64,000 nt of DNA from CAIWHR01 sp963709525 (GCA_963709525.1 CAVPXB010000009.1:124001-188000), one strand, 5' to 3'. Shown: positions 25,370 to 36,002, numbered from the stretch's first letter. Notes: generated by a model from the letters alone, not told the origin. Numbers and translations are program-made.

Positions 25370-27433
25370 ATGAAATGGATGCGCGCGGTACGTGTGCTGG
25401 CGGGTCTTGGACTCCTCGGCACCCTTGCGATGGGGTCAGGGGGGGCGGCCGCGCAGGCGGCGGCACCGGCGGGCGCGCCGAAGATCGGCTCCTCGCTGAT
25501 CGGCAAGCTCCAGGGTCCGGAGATCATCCGTGACGCCAAGGCGTTTCCGAAAGCCTTCAAGGAAGCCCCGACGCTCGCTGCACTGGTGAAAGCGGGCAAG
25601 CTGCCGGCGGTCGATAAACGCCTGCCCGAGGCCTCGCAGCTTTTCGTCGTGAAGCCGCTGGACCAGGTAGGAAAGTACGGCGGCAACTGGCGCCGCGCCT
25701 TTACCGGACCCGCCGACCACGAAAACGGCAACCGCATCGTCTCCGCCGACAAGATCCTGACTTTCGATTACACCGGCACGAAGATCATGCCCAGCCTCGC
25801 CCGCGACTGGAAGGTCAGCGACGACGGCAAGACCACGACGATCTACCTGCGCAAGGGCGCGAAGTGGTCCGACGGCAAGCCGCTCACCGCCGACGATTTC
25901 GTGTTCTGGTACCAGGACATCTACCTCAACAAGAACATCGTCCCCACGCCGTTCTTCGAGTTCCAGATCGACGGCAAGGACGGGAAGATGACGAAGATCG
26001 ACGACTACACGGTCGCCTTCGAATTCCCCGAGCCCTACGCCTTCTTCGTCTATCAGCTTGCAGGCAGCACGGCCATCGGCGCGGGGCTCGCGACCCGCGG
26101 CGCGTTCCAGAACTGGGGCGGCGCCTACGCGCCGGCGCACTACCTGAAGCAGTTCCTGCCCAAGTACTCGTCCGAGGAGGCGGTGAACAAGAAGGCCAAG
26201 GATCTCGGCTTCGACAACTGGGTGTCGCTGCTGCGCAACCGCTACAGCTGGGCGCTCAACACCGACTTGCCGGTGATGACGCCGTGGAAGACCGTCTCGC
26301 CGATCAACACGCCGACGTGGGCGATGGAGCGCAATCCGTACTTCTGGGGCGTCGACACCGCGGGCAACCAGTTGCCGTACATCGACCGGATCACGCTGAG
26401 CCTGGCCGAGAACGCCGAGGTGGCGAACCTGCGCGCGATTGCCGGCGAATACGACATCCAGGAACGCCACATGCACCTGTCGAAACTGCCGGTGTTCCTC
26501 GAGAACCAGCAGAAGGGCAACTACAAGGTCCACCTCGACCCGGGCCTCAACGGTTCCGACGTCGCGCTGCACATCGGCATGGCCTACGACGCCGACCCGG
26601 AGATCGGCAAGCTGCTGCGCAACAAGGACTTCCGCCACGCATTGGCGCTGGGCATCGACCGCGACCAGCTGAACGAGGCGTTCTGGCTGGGCGTCGGGAC
26701 GGCGGGCTCGGTCGCGCCGGCGCCGGAGACGGTCTACAGCCCCGGTGCGGAATGGAACAAGAAGTGGGGCGTGCTGGACGTCAAGCAGGCGAACGAGCTG
26801 CTCGACAAGGTCGGCCTGACCAAGAAGGACGCCGAAGGCTACCGGCTGCGGCAGGACGGCAAGGGGCGGGTCCGCCTCGAGATGGTCACCGTCGGCGGGC
26901 AGTTCGTGCCGTACACGCAGGTCGCCGAGATGATCAAGCAGCAGTGGAAGAAGATCGGCGTCGACGTCGACGTCAAGGAACTCGAGCGCAACCTCGCTTT
27001 CACGCGCGACAATGCGAGCGAGAACCAGATGATCACCTGGGCCAACGACGGCTCCGAGATGCTGTTCCTGTTCCCGCGCCATGCGCTGCCGGTGGACGCG
27101 GCCGAGGCGCACATGGGCATCGCCTTCGCCAAGTGGTACGCGTCGAAGGGCGCCTCGGGCAAGAAGCCCGACGATCCCGAGATGCTGCGCGCGTTCGAGC
27201 TCTTCCGCGCCTCGTTCGGCGCGAAGGAGGAGGACCGGACGAAGAACGCGAAGGAGATCTGGAGGATCATCGTCGAGCAGACGTGGAGCATCGGGACCGT
27301 CGGTCAGTCGCCGGCGTTCATGGGCGTGCGCATCGTGAAGAACAACATGGGCAATGTCCCCGACCGGCAGACCAATGCGCAGCACGTGCGCACGCCGTAC
27401 TCGTCGCAGCCGATCACGTTCTACTTCAAGTAA
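25370..27433 (+). CDS. ABC transporter substrate-binding protein, SBP_bac_5 (peptide/opine) family
   Basis: This 687-residue periplasmic protein has a Sec signal (residues 1 to about 28, MKWMRAVRVLAGLGLLG). The family core is clear: ILTFDYTGTKIMPSLARDWK, TIYLRKGAKWSDGKPLTADD (the SBP_bac_5 signature), and RHALALGIDRDQLNE. It is longer than usual DppA/OppA proteins (about 540) because of an N-terminal extension (residues about 35-95) before GGNWRRAFTGP, a form common in SBPs for larger or agrocinopine/opine-like ligands. It is the first gene of a five-gene transporter operon; two hairpins follow it. The ligand is not predictable. Confidence 0.9.
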   Translation: MKWMRAVRVLAGLGLLGTLAMGSGGAAAQAAAPAGAPKIGSSLIGKLQGPEIIRDAKAFPKAFKEAPTLAALVKAGKLPAVDKRLPEASQLFVVKPLDQVGKYGGNWRRAFTGPADHENGNRIVSADKILTFDYTGTKIMPSLARDWKVSDDGKTTTIYLRKGAKWSDGKPLTADDFVFWYQDIYLNKNIVPTPFFEFQIDGKDGKMTKIDDYTVAFEFPEPYAFFVYQLAGSTAIGAGLATRGAFQNWGGAYAPAHYLKQFLPKYSSEEAVNKKAKDLGFDNWVSLLRNRYSWALNTDLPVMTPWKTVSPINTPTWAMERNPYFWGVDTAGNQLPYIDRITLSLAENAEVANLRAIAGEYDIQERHMHLSKLPVFLENQQKGNYKVHLDPGLNGSDVALHIGMAYDADPEIGKLLRNKDFRHALALGIDRDQLNEAFWLGVGTAGSVAPAPETVYSPGAEWNKKWGVLDVKQANELLDKVGLTKKDAEGYRLRQDGKGRVRLEMVTVGGQFVPYTQVAEMIKQQWKKIGVDVDVKELERNLAFTRDNASENQMITWANDGSEMLFLFPRHALPVDAAEAHMGIAFAKWYASKGASGKKPDDPEMLRAFELFRASFGAKEEDRTKNAKEIWRIIVEQTWSIGTVGQSPAFMGVRIVKNNMGNVPDRQTNAQHVRTPYSSQPITFYFK

Positions 27434-27442
27434 CATGATGGC

Positions 27443-27503
27443 GGCCGCCTGCTGTGCGGGCGGCCACGTTCCACCCGGGCGCCGCCGGGCGCCCGTACCG
27501 TTT
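27443..27503 (+). terminator. two hairpins between the binding-protein and permease genes
   Basis: GGCCGCC (27443-27449) pairs with GGCGGCC (27459-27465). CGGGCGCC (27476-27483) pairs with GGCGCCCG (27488-27495) and is followed by a short T run at 27500-27503. Such stem-loops after a binding-protein gene usually cause partial termination or protect the 3' end, which gives more binding protein than permease. Confidence 0.6.
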
Positions 27504-27517
27504 TCCACGGAGTTGCC

Positions 27518-28507
27518 ATGGTGGCCTACATCGTTCGTCGCTTGCTGCTGGCTGTGCTCACGGTCTGGGCCATTTCCGTGCTGTCGTTCATCATCATCCA
27601 CCTGCCTCCCGGCGATTACGTGACTTCCTATATCGCCTCGATGTCGGCGTCGGGAAGCGCCGTTTCCGAAGGCGAGGCCGCGGCGATGCGCGAGCAACTC
27701 GGTCTCGACAAGTCGATCACGGTTCAATACGCCAAGTGGATGGGCCTCATGCTGCAGGGGAATTTCGGCATGGCGATGGAGTGGGGGCGGCCGGTTTCCG
27801 ATGTCATCGGCGACCGTCTGACCCTGACCATGGTCATATCCGTGGCGGCCATCATCTTCACCTGGGCGCTGGCCTTGCCCATCGGGATCTACTCCGCGGT
27901 CTACCCCTATTCGTTCGCGGATTACCTGTTCACGTTCATCGGGTTCATCGGCCTCGCCATTCCCGGGTTCCTGCTGGCGCTGGTCGTCATGTACGTCGGC
28001 TTCGCCTGGTTCGGCGCGAACGTGGGCGGGCTCTTTTCACCCGATTTCGCCGAGGCGCCCTGGACCATGGCGAGGGTGTGGGACCTCACCAAGCACCTGC
28101 CCATCCCGGCGGTCGTCCTCGGCGTTGCAGGAACCGCCCAGCTGATCCGCATCATGCGGTCGAACCTGCTCGATGAATTGCGCAAGCCCTACGTCATGAC
28201 GGCCCGTGCCCGCGGACTTTCGGAATACCGGGTCGTCCTGCGGTATCCGGTACGGGTGGCCCTCAATCCGTTCGTGAGCACCATCGGTTACCTGCTGCCC
28301 TACGTGGTGTCCGGCAGCATCATCGTTTCGCTCGTCCTGAGCCTGCCGACGGTCGGTCCTCTGCTCCTGAAGGCCTTGATCGCGCAGGACATGTTCCTGG
28401 CGGGAACCATCGTCCTGTTGCTCGGGGTGATGACCGTCATCGGCACCTTCATTTCGGACCTGCTGCTGATGTGGGTCGACCCGAGAATCCGATTGGGACG
28501 GCAGTGA
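27518..28507 (+). CDS. ABC transporter permease, OppB/DppB type
   Basis: This 329-residue inner-membrane protein has an N-terminal helix (FIIIHLPPGDYV) and five further transmembrane segments. The cytoplasmic EAA loop is ELRKPYVMTARARGLSEYRV. It pairs with the next permease to form the channel of the importer. The ATG at 27518 has CGGAG upstream. Its stop overlaps the next start as TGATG. Confidence 0.92.
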   Translation: MVAYIVRRLLLAVLTVWAISVLSFIIIHLPPGDYVTSYIASMSASGSAVSEGEAAAMREQLGLDKSITVQYAKWMGLMLQGNFGMAMEWGRPVSDVIGDRLTLTMVISVAAIIFTWALALPIGIYSAVYPYSFADYLFTFIGFIGLAIPGFLLALVVMYVGFAWFGANVGGLFSPDFAEAPWTMARVWDLTKHLPIPAVVLGVAGTAQLIRIMRSNLLDELRKPYVMTARARGLSEYRVVLRYPVRVALNPFVSTIGYLLPYVVSGSIIVSLVLSLPTVGPLLLKALIAQDMFLAGTIVLLLGVMTVIGTFISDLLLMWVDPRIRLGRQ

Positions 28508-29634
28508 TGGCGGCGCATGCGCCGGCGCTGGAAACCGGGGTCCTGGCGGAGGACAGGATCGCCGTCGCCACGCAATGGCAGCTGATGTGGTGGCGCTTCC
28601 GCAAGCACAAGCTCGCCGCCGGCGGCACCTTCGTCCTGATCCTTTTCTACGTCGTCGCGCTGTTCGCCGACTTCTTCGCCTATGCGGATCCGCAGGAATC
28701 GGAAGCCCAGCGATCGCTGATGGCGCCGCAGCAGATCCACTGGTTCGACGAGGGGAGTCTGCGGCCCTACGTGTACGCGTTGACGGGAACCCGAGATCCC
28801 CTCACCTTCAAGCGGGTCTACGTTCCCGACACCACGAAAAAGATCCCGGTCACGTTCTTCGGCCGGGGAGAGCCTTACCTGTTCCTGGGCTTCATCCCGA
28901 GCGACCGCCGTCTGATCGGTGTCGAAGGCGCCAAGGCGGGGGAGACGCTTTTCCTGCTGGGTACGGACATGCAGGGACGCGACCTTTGGTCCCGGCTCAT
29001 GTACGCCACGCGGACGTCCATGACGATAGGTCTTGTCAGCGTGGCCCTGAGTCTGGTGCTCGGCGTCGTCCTGGGCGGCATCTCCGGCTATTTCGGCGGA
29101 CTGGCCGATACGGTGATCCAGCGGATCATCGAGATCCTCCGGTCGATCCCGACGATTCCTCTCTGGATGGGCCTTGCCGCGGCGCTGCCCGCCGATTGGG
29201 ACGTCGTGAAGGTCTACTTCGCGATCACGATCATCATTTCCCTCATCGGCTGGACCGAACTCGCGCGGGTCGTGCGCGGGAGGTTCATATCGCTGAAGCA
29301 GGAAGATTTCGTCATGGCCGCCGAACTCCTCGGCTGCAGCAAGGCGAGGATCATCTTCCGCCACATGGTGCCTTCGTTCATCAGCCACATCATCGCGGCG
29401 ACGACCCTGGCGATCCCCGCGATCATCATCAGCGAGACGTCGTTGAGTTTCCTCGGCCTTGGCTTGAGGCCGCCGGCGATCAGCTGGGGAGTCCTGCTTC
29501 AGGACGCGCAGAACATCCAGGCGCTGGTCATTTCTCCCTGGCTGCTCTATCCGTCCATTGCCGTCATCGTCGCGGTCCTCGCGTTCAATTTCATGGGCGA
29601 CGGCATACGCGATGCTGCGGACCCCTATTTGTAG
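28507..29634 (+). CDS. ABC transporter permease, OppC/DppC type
   Basis: This 375-residue protein has an N-terminal OppC_N helix (WRFRKHKLAAGGTFVLILFY), then a periplasmic insertion of about 100 residues, and the conserved LGTDMQGRDLWSRLMYATR. The EAA-type loop is ISLKQEDFVMAAELLGCSKA. The periplasmic insertion (residues about 60-145) is longer than in E. coli OppC and goes with the long binding protein. Confidence 0.92.
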   Translation: MAAHAPALETGVLAEDRIAVATQWQLMWWRFRKHKLAAGGTFVLILFYVVALFADFFAYADPQESEAQRSLMAPQQIHWFDEGSLRPYVYALTGTRDPLTFKRVYVPDTTKKIPVTFFGRGEPYLFLGFIPSDRRLIGVEGAKAGETLFLLGTDMQGRDLWSRLMYATRTSMTIGLVSVALSLVLGVVLGGISGYFGGLADTVIQRIIEILRSIPTIPLWMGLAAALPADWDVVKVYFAITIIISLIGWTELARVVRGRFISLKQEDFVMAAELLGCSKARIIFRHMVPSFISHIIAATTLAIPAIIISETSLSFLGLGLRPPAISWGVLLQDAQNIQALVISPWLLYPSIAVIVAVLAFNFMGDGIRDAADPYL

Positions 29635-29718
29635 GAACGGCAGGATTCCAGCGCGTTAGCGCTCGATCCCGTTTCGACTCCCGGCCGCATCGACGCCTCC
29701 ACGACCCGCAGACTGCAC

Positions 29719-30720
29719 ATGCGCAACGACACCAAGCCGCTGCTTTCGGTGAAGAACCTGAGGACGAGCTTCTTTCAGGACGAGGGAATCACCAAGGCGG
29801 TCGACGGCGCTTCCTTCGACGTCTTCCCGGGAAAGACGCTCGGCATCGTCGGAGAGAGCGGCTGCGGAAAGAGCGTCACTGCGCAGTCGATCCTGCGCAT
29901 CGTCGATCGCCCCGGTCGCATCGTCGACGGCGAGATCATTCTGACTCGCGCCGACGGATCGCAAGTCGACGTCGTCAAGCTCAAGGCCAACAGCCGGGAG
30001 ATCCGTGCGATTCGCGGCGGCGACATCGGTCTCATCTTCCAGGAGCCGATGACCTCCTTCAGTCCCGTTCATACGGTCGGCGCACAGCTCATCGAAGCGG
30101 TCATGCTCCACGGTGCGTTCAGCAAGAAAGACGCGCGAGCGCGGGGGATCGAAGCGCTGCGCAGCGTCGGCATCCCGAAACCGGAGCGGCGCATCGACGA
30201 GTACTCCTTTGAATTGAGCGGCGGCCTCCGCCAGCGGGCGATGATCGCGGTCGCGCTTTCCTGCGATCCGCGCCTCCTTATCGCCGACGAGCCGACGACG
30301 GCGCTCGACGTCACCACGCAGGCGCAGATCCTCGATCTGCTGCGCAAGATTCAGCAGGAACGGGGCATGGCCATCATGCTCATCACGCACAACCTCGGCG
30401 TGGTCGCCGAGATGGCCGACGACGTCGTCGTCATGTACCTCGGCAAGGTGGTGGAGCAGGGAACGGTCGACGAAATTTTCCACGATCCGAAGCATCCGTA
30501 TACCAAGGCGCTGCTGCAGTCCATACCGAGCATCGACTCCGTGCCGAGGTTGAAACTTCCGACCATCAGCGGATCGATTCCGCACCCGTTCAACCGGCCG
30601 AAGGGCTGCCCCTTCCATCCCCGTTGCGTGTCGGCGATCGCCGGCCGCTGCGACACCGAGGAACCGCCGCTCCAGGCGGTCGGCGAGGGAAGAAGGGCAA
30701 GCTGTTTTCTCTACCAATGA
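29719..30720 (+). CDS. ABC transporter ATPase, OppD/DppD type
   Basis: This 333-residue protein has Walker A GESGCGKS (around 50-57), a Q-loop in LIFQEPMTSFSP, the signature SGGLRQRAMIA, Walker B LLIADEPTTALD and an H-loop in ITHNLGVVAE. The C-terminal oligopeptide/dipeptide extension has CPFHPRC, whose Cys residues may bind an Fe-S cluster in this family. It forms a heterodimer with the next gene product to drive import. Confidence 0.93.
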   Translation: MRNDTKPLLSVKNLRTSFFQDEGITKAVDGASFDVFPGKTLGIVGESGCGKSVTAQSILRIVDRPGRIVDGEIILTRADGSQVDVVKLKANSREIRAIRGGDIGLIFQEPMTSFSPVHTVGAQLIEAVMLHGAFSKKDARARGIEALRSVGIPKPERRIDEYSFELSGGLRQRAMIAVALSCDPRLLIADEPTTALDVTTQAQILDLLRKIQQERGMAIMLITHNLGVVAEMADDVVVMYLGKVVEQGTVDEIFHDPKHPYTKALLQSIPSIDSVPRLKLPTISGSIPHPFNRPKGCPFHPRCVSAIAGRCDTEEPPLQAVGEGRRASCFLYQ

Positions 30721-30736
30721 CCAGACGCCCGCAACC

Positions 30737-31777
30737 ATGAGCAACGGCAACGCCGGTCCGGAAAAGTCCGTGCTCCTCGACGTCAGGGGGCTGAAGAAAT
30801 ATTTCCCCATACGACGCGGGATTCTTCAAAAAACCATCGGCCACGTGAAGGCGGTCGACGACGTGACCTTCTTCCTCAATCGCGGCGAGACGCTGTCCCT
30901 CGTCGGCGAGAGCGGCTGCGGGAAGACCACGACCGCCCGCTGCATTTTGCGCGCCATTACGCCGACGGCCGGCCAGGTTCTGCTTTCGAACAACGGTGAA
31001 GTGCTGGACGTGGCGACCGTTCCCAAGAGCCGGCTCCGGTCGCTTCGGCGTCAGATGCAGATGATCTTCCAGGACCCGTTCTCGTCGCTGAACCCGCGGA
31101 TGACGCTCCTCGACATCGTCGGCGAGCCGCTGTTGGTGCACGGCGTGGGCAACCCCCAGGAGCGAACCGACCGGGTGGTCGAACTCCTTGACCTCGTGGG
31201 CCTGCGGCCGGAATACATGCGGCGCTATCCGCACGCCTTCTCGGGCGGCCAGCGGCAGCGCATCGGCATCGCCCGCGCGCTGGCCTTGAATCCCCGCCTG
31301 GTCGTCGCGGACGAACCCGTTTCCGCGCTGGATGTGTCGGTCCAGGCGCAGATCCTGAACCTCCTCCTCGACCTTCAGGAAAAGCTCGGGCTTACCTATC
31401 TCTTCGTCGCGCACGACTTGAGCGTCGTCAAGCACATCAGCGAGCGGGTCGCGGTGATGTACGTCGGCAGGATCGTGGAGACCGCGCCCACCGAAGAGCT
31501 GTTCGCATCGCCGAGGCATCCGTATACCGAGGCCCTGATGTCCGCGGTGCCCAAGCCGGATCCGCGCCTTCGTTCCGAACGGATCGTCCTCCAGGGCGAA
31601 GTGGCCGACCCGGCCAACACTCCATCGGGCTGTCATTTCCATCCCCGGTGCAAGTATGCGCAGGCCGTCTGCCGGGAGAAGTCGCCGGTACAGGAAGAGA
31701 TTGCTCCCAACCACTACGTGAGCTGTCATCGCGCGGCGGAGCTTTCCCTGCGCGGCGTCGCCCGCTCAGTCGCATAG
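30737..31777 (+). CDS. ABC transporter ATPase, OppF/DppF type
   Basis: This 346-residue protein has Walker A GESGCGKTT, a Q-loop in MIFQDPFSSLNPR, the signature SGGQRQRIGIA, Walker B LVVADEPVSALD and an H-loop in VAHDLSVVKH. The C-terminal extension has GCHFHPRCKYA. Residues FPIRRGILQK near the start are typical of the F subunit. It is the last gene of the operon and converges on holA. Confidence 0.93.
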   Translation: MSNGNAGPEKSVLLDVRGLKKYFPIRRGILQKTIGHVKAVDDVTFFLNRGETLSLVGESGCGKTTTARCILRAITPTAGQVLLSNNGEVLDVATVPKSRLRSLRRQMQMIFQDPFSSLNPRMTLLDIVGEPLLVHGVGNPQERTDRVVELLDLVGLRPEYMRRYPHAFSGGQRQRIGIARALALNPRLVVADEPVSALDVSVQAQILNLLLDLQEKLGLTYLFVAHDLSVVKHISERVAVMYVGRIVETAPTEELFASPRHPYTEALMSAVPKPDPRLRSERIVLQGEVADPANTPSGCHFHPRCKYAQAVCREKSPVQEEIAPNHYVSCHRAAELSLRGVARSVA

Positions 31778-31806
31778 AGTTTTCCGCCTGGCGGTCTTGC
31801 CAGCCT

Positions 31807-32823
31807 TCAGGCCGGCGTCGGCTTGCCGGCCAGCGCCAGCGCCTGCGCGCGCAGCGCGTCCCAGGCGTTGCCGCGGCCGATGCCCTTGGACAGCGCGTCG
31901 AGCTGCGCCAGTGCGCGCATGAGCGGCGCAATCGCGGCGGGGCGCACGCGGCGCGCGGCACGCTCCATCGCGGCCTGGCGTTTGCCCCACACCCGGGCGT
32001 TGCGCAGCGCCGTTGCCAAGGGTGTCCCGCTGGCCGTGGCTTCGACGATCGCGGCCAGCGCATGCACGTCCTCGCCCAACTGCCACAGCAACAGCTGGAT
32101 GCTCTCGCCTTCGCCTTCGAGCACGGACATGATGCGGACGACGCGCGCCGCATCGCCGCCGAGCCAGGCTTCGGACAGCTGGAACACATCGTAGCGAGCG
32201 ACGTCGACGATCGCCTGCTCGACGGCGTCCTGCGACACTTCGCCGGCGGGGAGCAGCATCCCCAGCTTTTCGATCTCCTGCTGCGCGGCGAAGAGATTGC
32301 CCTCGCAGCGGTCGGCGAGAAAGGCCAGCGTTTCGCGGCTCGCGCGCTGCTGCTGCCTGGCGAGCCGGCCGGCGATCCACGCGGGCAGGTCGTCGCGTTC
32401 CAGCGGATAGACGGCCACCACCACTCCGCCGGCCGCCAAGGCGCCGAACCAGGCCGACGACTGGGTCGCTCGATCGAGGCGCGGCAGCGTGATCAGCAGC
32501 ACCTGGTCGGGGTTGGGGCGCGCCGCATAGGCTTCGAGCGCCTTGCCGCCTTCGGTGCCGGGCTTGCCGCCTGGAATGCGCAAATCGATCAGCTTGCGGC
32601 CGCCAAACAGTCCCAGATTGGCGCCGGCAGCGAGAAACGCATCCCACTTGAAATCGCGCTCGGCGACCAGCACTTCACGCTCGTCGCAACCTTTGCGGCG
32701 CGCGGCGGCACGGATCGCGTCGCCGGCTTCGATCGCGAGCAGCGGCTCGTCGCCATGGACGACGTAGATCGGGGCGAGCGTCCGCTCGAGATGCTCGGAC
32801 AGCTTGCGGGCGTGGAGTTCCAT
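31807..32823 (-). CDS. holA: DNA polymerase III subunit delta
   Basis: This 338-residue protein is of normal length for HolA, the clamp-loader subunit that opens the beta clamp. The start MELHARKLSEHLERTLAPIYVVHGDEPLLA is typical, with the degenerate P-loop region of the family. The domain with LAFLADRCEGNLFAAQQEIEK (around 165-185) and the C-terminal helical collar domain follow. It lies downstream of leuS and lptE on the same strand, the common proteobacterial order leuS-lptE-holA. Confidence 0.95.
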   Translation of the reverse strand: MELHARKLSEHLERTLAPIYVVHGDEPLLAIEAGDAIRAAARRKGCDEREVLVAERDFKWDAFLAAGANLGLFGGRKLIDLRIPGGKPGTEGGKALEAYAARPNPDQVLLITLPRLDRATQSSAWFGALAAGGVVVAVYPLERDDLPAWIAGRLARQQQRASRETLAFLADRCEGNLFAAQQEIEKLGMLLPAGEVSQDAVEQAIVDVARYDVFQLSEAWLGGDAARVVRIMSVLEGEGESIQLLLWQLGEDVHALAAIVEATASGTPLATALRNARVWGKRQAAMERAARRVRPAAIAPLMRALAQLDALSKGIGRGNAWDALRAQALALAGKPTPA

Positions 32824-32838
32824 CGCGCTGTCGCGGCA

Positions 32839-33381
32839 CTAACCTGCCGGCGGCGTCGCCGCCTGCAGTCGGCGCACGATCTGCTGGACGGCGTCCGTCT
32901 GCATTTCCTTCAACAACCGCACTTCCTGCGGCTCGCGGGCGAGGACTTCCGACTCGCTGAACGTAAAGCTGCGGCGGATGACGATCTCGCCGGCGGGCAG
33001 CCAATCCTTGCCCGCGGCGTCGTGCAGCCGGAACGACACGCGCTTCACGAGCGCAAACTCGCGCACCCGCCCGCCGCTGGAGAGCGAGAGCACCTGCTTG
33101 TCGTCCACGGGTGCCGGGACGTCCAGGATCACCTCGGCGAGCGCCGCCGATTCGACGACGCGAACGCCCCCCGACGCCACGAGCGCCCGTCGCAGTTCCT
33201 GCGTCATCGGGGCGGCAGAGGGCGCACTGAGGTAAACGGTCTTGAACGCATAGGTGAACTCGCCGCGCAGCTGGAAGCCACAGGCGCCGACCAGCAGCGC
33301 GAGTCCGAGGGCGACGAGCCTTCCCGCCGCGGAAAACGCGCGTCGATGGAGGTGCGCTGTCGCTACGCTAGACGACCACAT
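32839..33381 (-). CDS. lptE: LPS-assembly lipoprotein LptE
   Basis: This 180-residue lipoprotein has the lipobox LVGAC with Cys34, followed by GFQLRGEFTYAFKTVYLSAP, the usual LptE beginning. It is the plug partner of LptD in the outer membrane for LPS delivery. Its start overlaps the end of leuS by 14 bp, and the gene sits between leuS and holA as in most Betaproteobacteria. Confidence 0.93.
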   Translation of the reverse strand: MWSSSVATAHLHRRAFSAAGRLVALGLALLVGACGFQLRGEFTYAFKTVYLSAPSAAPMTQELRRALVASGGVRVVESAALAEVILDVPAPVDDKQVLSLSSGGRVREFALVKRVSFRLHDAAGKDWLPAGEIVIRRSFTFSESEVLAREPQEVRLLKEMQTDAVQQIVRRLQAATPPAG

Positions 33382-36002
33382 TGACCAGCCGCCCCGGCAC
33401 GACCACGATCTTCTTCAACGGCGCGCCGGCCGCGTGTTTCGCCACGTCGGCGCTCGCCCGCGCCGCGGCTTCGATGGCCGCCTTGTCGGCGCCGGCGGGC
33501 ACGATGATCTTGCCGCGCAGCTTGCCGTTGATCTGCAGCACGAGCTCGATTTCGTCCTGCAGGAGCGCAGCGGCGTCGACCGCGGGCCACGCGGCATCGA
33601 TGAGGTCGCCGTGCGCCGTGGCGTAGCCAAGCTCGTTCCACATCGCCCAGGCGGTGTGCGGCACGACCGGGTAGAGCACGCGCAGCAGGATCGACAGGCC
33701 TTCGCGCAAGGCGGCGGGTGCGCCCCTGGCGTCGGCGGCAACCCCTTCGAGCGTGTTCAGCATCTTCATGCCGGCGGAGACGATGGTGTTGTACTGGATG
33801 CGCTCGTAATCGTAGTTGGCCTGCCGCAGCGTCAGGTGGATGTCGCGGCGTGCGGCTTTGACGGCGGCATCGGCAGTTGCCGGGTCGAAGTTCTTCGGCG
33901 CCGTGGTGATCACCTCCGCACGCGCCTGGCCGAAGCTCCACAGGCGCTTCAGGAACCGGTGCGCGCCTTCGACGCCGGCATCCGACCACTCGAGGGTGGC
34001 TTCGGGGTGCGAGGCGAACATCACGAACAGCCGCGCGGTATCGGCGCCGTAGCGGTCGATGAGCGCCTGCGGGTCGACGCCGTTGTTCTTGGACTTCGAC
34101 ATCGTGCCCACGCCGCCGTAGTCGACGGCCGAGCCGTCCGCCTTGAGCTTCGCGCCGATGATGCGGCCGTCGCCGCCGCAGACATCGTCGACATCGTCCG
34201 GCCAGTAGTACTCGACGCCGCCGGCCGCTCCCTTGCGGCTGTAGATGTGGTTGAGCACCATGCCCTGCGTCAGCAGGCGGGTGAAGGGCTCGTCGAACCT
34301 GACGAGGCCGAGGTCGCGCATCACCTTGGTCCAGAAGCGCGCGTAAAGGAGGTGCAGGATCGCGTGCTCGATGCCGCCGATGTACTGGTCCATCGGCATC
34401 CAGTAGTCGTTGCGCCGCGTCCACCATCGCCGGCGCATCGGGGCAGGTATAGCGCATGTAGTACCACGACGAGTCGACGAAGGTGTCCATCGTGTCGGTC
34501 TCGCGCTGCGCCGGCTTGCCGCATTGCGGGCAGGCGACGTCGAGGAAGTCGCCGCGCTTGTTGAGCGGGTTGCCGCTGCCGTCCGGGATGCAGTCCTCGG
34601 GCAGCATGACGGGCAGATCCTTCTCGGGCACCGGGACCGAGCCGCAGGTCGCGCAGTGGATGATCGGGATCGGCGTGCCCCAATAGCGCTGGCGCGAGAT
34701 GCCCCAGTCGCGCAGCCGGAACGTCGTCTGCTTCTCGCCCAGGCCCTTCGCCGCCAGGTCGGCGGCGATGGCGTCGACCGCTGCGCCATAGTCGAGGCCG
34801 TCGTACTTGCCGCTGTGCACGCAATGCCCGCGCAGCTTGTCCTCGTACCAGGGCTGCCACTGCGTCGTCGAGAAGGTCTCGCCGTCGATGCCGACGACAT
34901 CCCTGATCGCCAGCCCGTACTTCAGCGCGAACGCGAAATCGCGCTCGTCGTGCGCCGGCACGCCCATCACCGCGCCGTCGCCGTAACCGATCAGCACGTA
35001 GTTGCCCACCCAGACGTCGACCTCGTCGCCGGTCAACGGATGCGCAACCGAAAGTCCCGTGGGCATGCCCTTCTTTTCCATCGTCGCGAGATCGGCTTCC
35101 ATCACCGAGCCGCGCTTGCACTCTTCGATGAACGCGGCGAGCGCGGGGTTCGACGCCGCCGCGTGCGCCGCCAGCGGGTGTTCGGGGGCGACGGCGCAGA
35201 AGGTGACGCCCATGATGGTGTCGGCGCGGGTCGTGAACACGTGCATCCGGCCGCCGCCGATCAGCGCGCCCGAGGCGTCGCGAATCCCGTGCGGGAAGGC
35301 GAAGCGCACGCCCTGGCTCTTGCCGATCCAGTTGGCCTGCATCGTCTTCACGCGCTCGGGCCAGCCGTCCATCCTGTCCAGTTGCGCGAGCAGTTCCTCG
35401 GCGTAATCGGTGATCTTGAGGTAGTAGCCGGGGATCTCGCGCTTCTCGACCAGCGCGCCGGTGCGCCAGCCGCGCCCGTCGATCACCTGCTCGTTGGCGA
35501 GCACCGTCCGGTCGACCGGGTCCCAATTGACGACCTGGGTCTTGCGGTAGGCGATGCCCTTCTCGAGCATCTTCAGGAACAGCCACTGGTTCCACTTGTA
35601 ATAGTCCGGGTCGCAGGCGGCGACTTCGCGCGACCAGTCGATGGCGAGCCCCATCGCCTGCATCTGTTGCTTCATGGTCGCGATGTTGTCGTAGGTCCAC
35701 TTCGCCGGCGCGACCCGGTTCTTCATCGCCGCGTTCTCGGCCGGCAGCCCGAACGCGTCCCAGCCCATCGGCATCAGCACGTTGTAGCCCTGCATCCGCA
35801 GCTGCCGATACATGACGTCGTTGATCGTGTAGTTGCGCACGTGCCCCATGTGCAGCTTGCCCGACGGGTAGGGCAGCATCGACACGCAGTAATACTTGCC
35901 CTTCGGAAAGCGGGGATCGTTTTCCCTGGCGACGTAGGCGTCGGTTGCTTTCCAGTGGCTCTGGGCAGCGGCTTCGATGGCGGCGGGATTGAACGGCTTC
36001 AT
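33368..36002 (-). CDS. leuS: leucyl-tRNA synthetase, frame interrupted by one extra base
   Basis: The gene codes for a class I synthetase of about 878 residues. The HIGH-type motif is KLHMGHVRNY near residue 50. The CP1 editing domain follows, with zinc-type CX2C pairs (CATCGSVP, CPQCGK). KMSKS appears as TMSKSKNNG. The C-terminal anticodon-binding and LeuS-specific domains end in VVVPGRLVNVVV. The frame from 36002 is lost at about 34416 (after CPDAPAMVDA) and continues one base later as RNDYWMPMDQYIGG. Removal of one base in GCGCCGCG at 34413-34418 restores the expected sequence. Since leuS is essential, a sequence error is the best explanation. Confidence 0.95.

Noticed and set aside
31775..31830. 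Rho-independent terminator between the OppF-type gene and holA
   Set aside because: A weak CTGGC/GCCAG stem is present but no T run follows on either strand.
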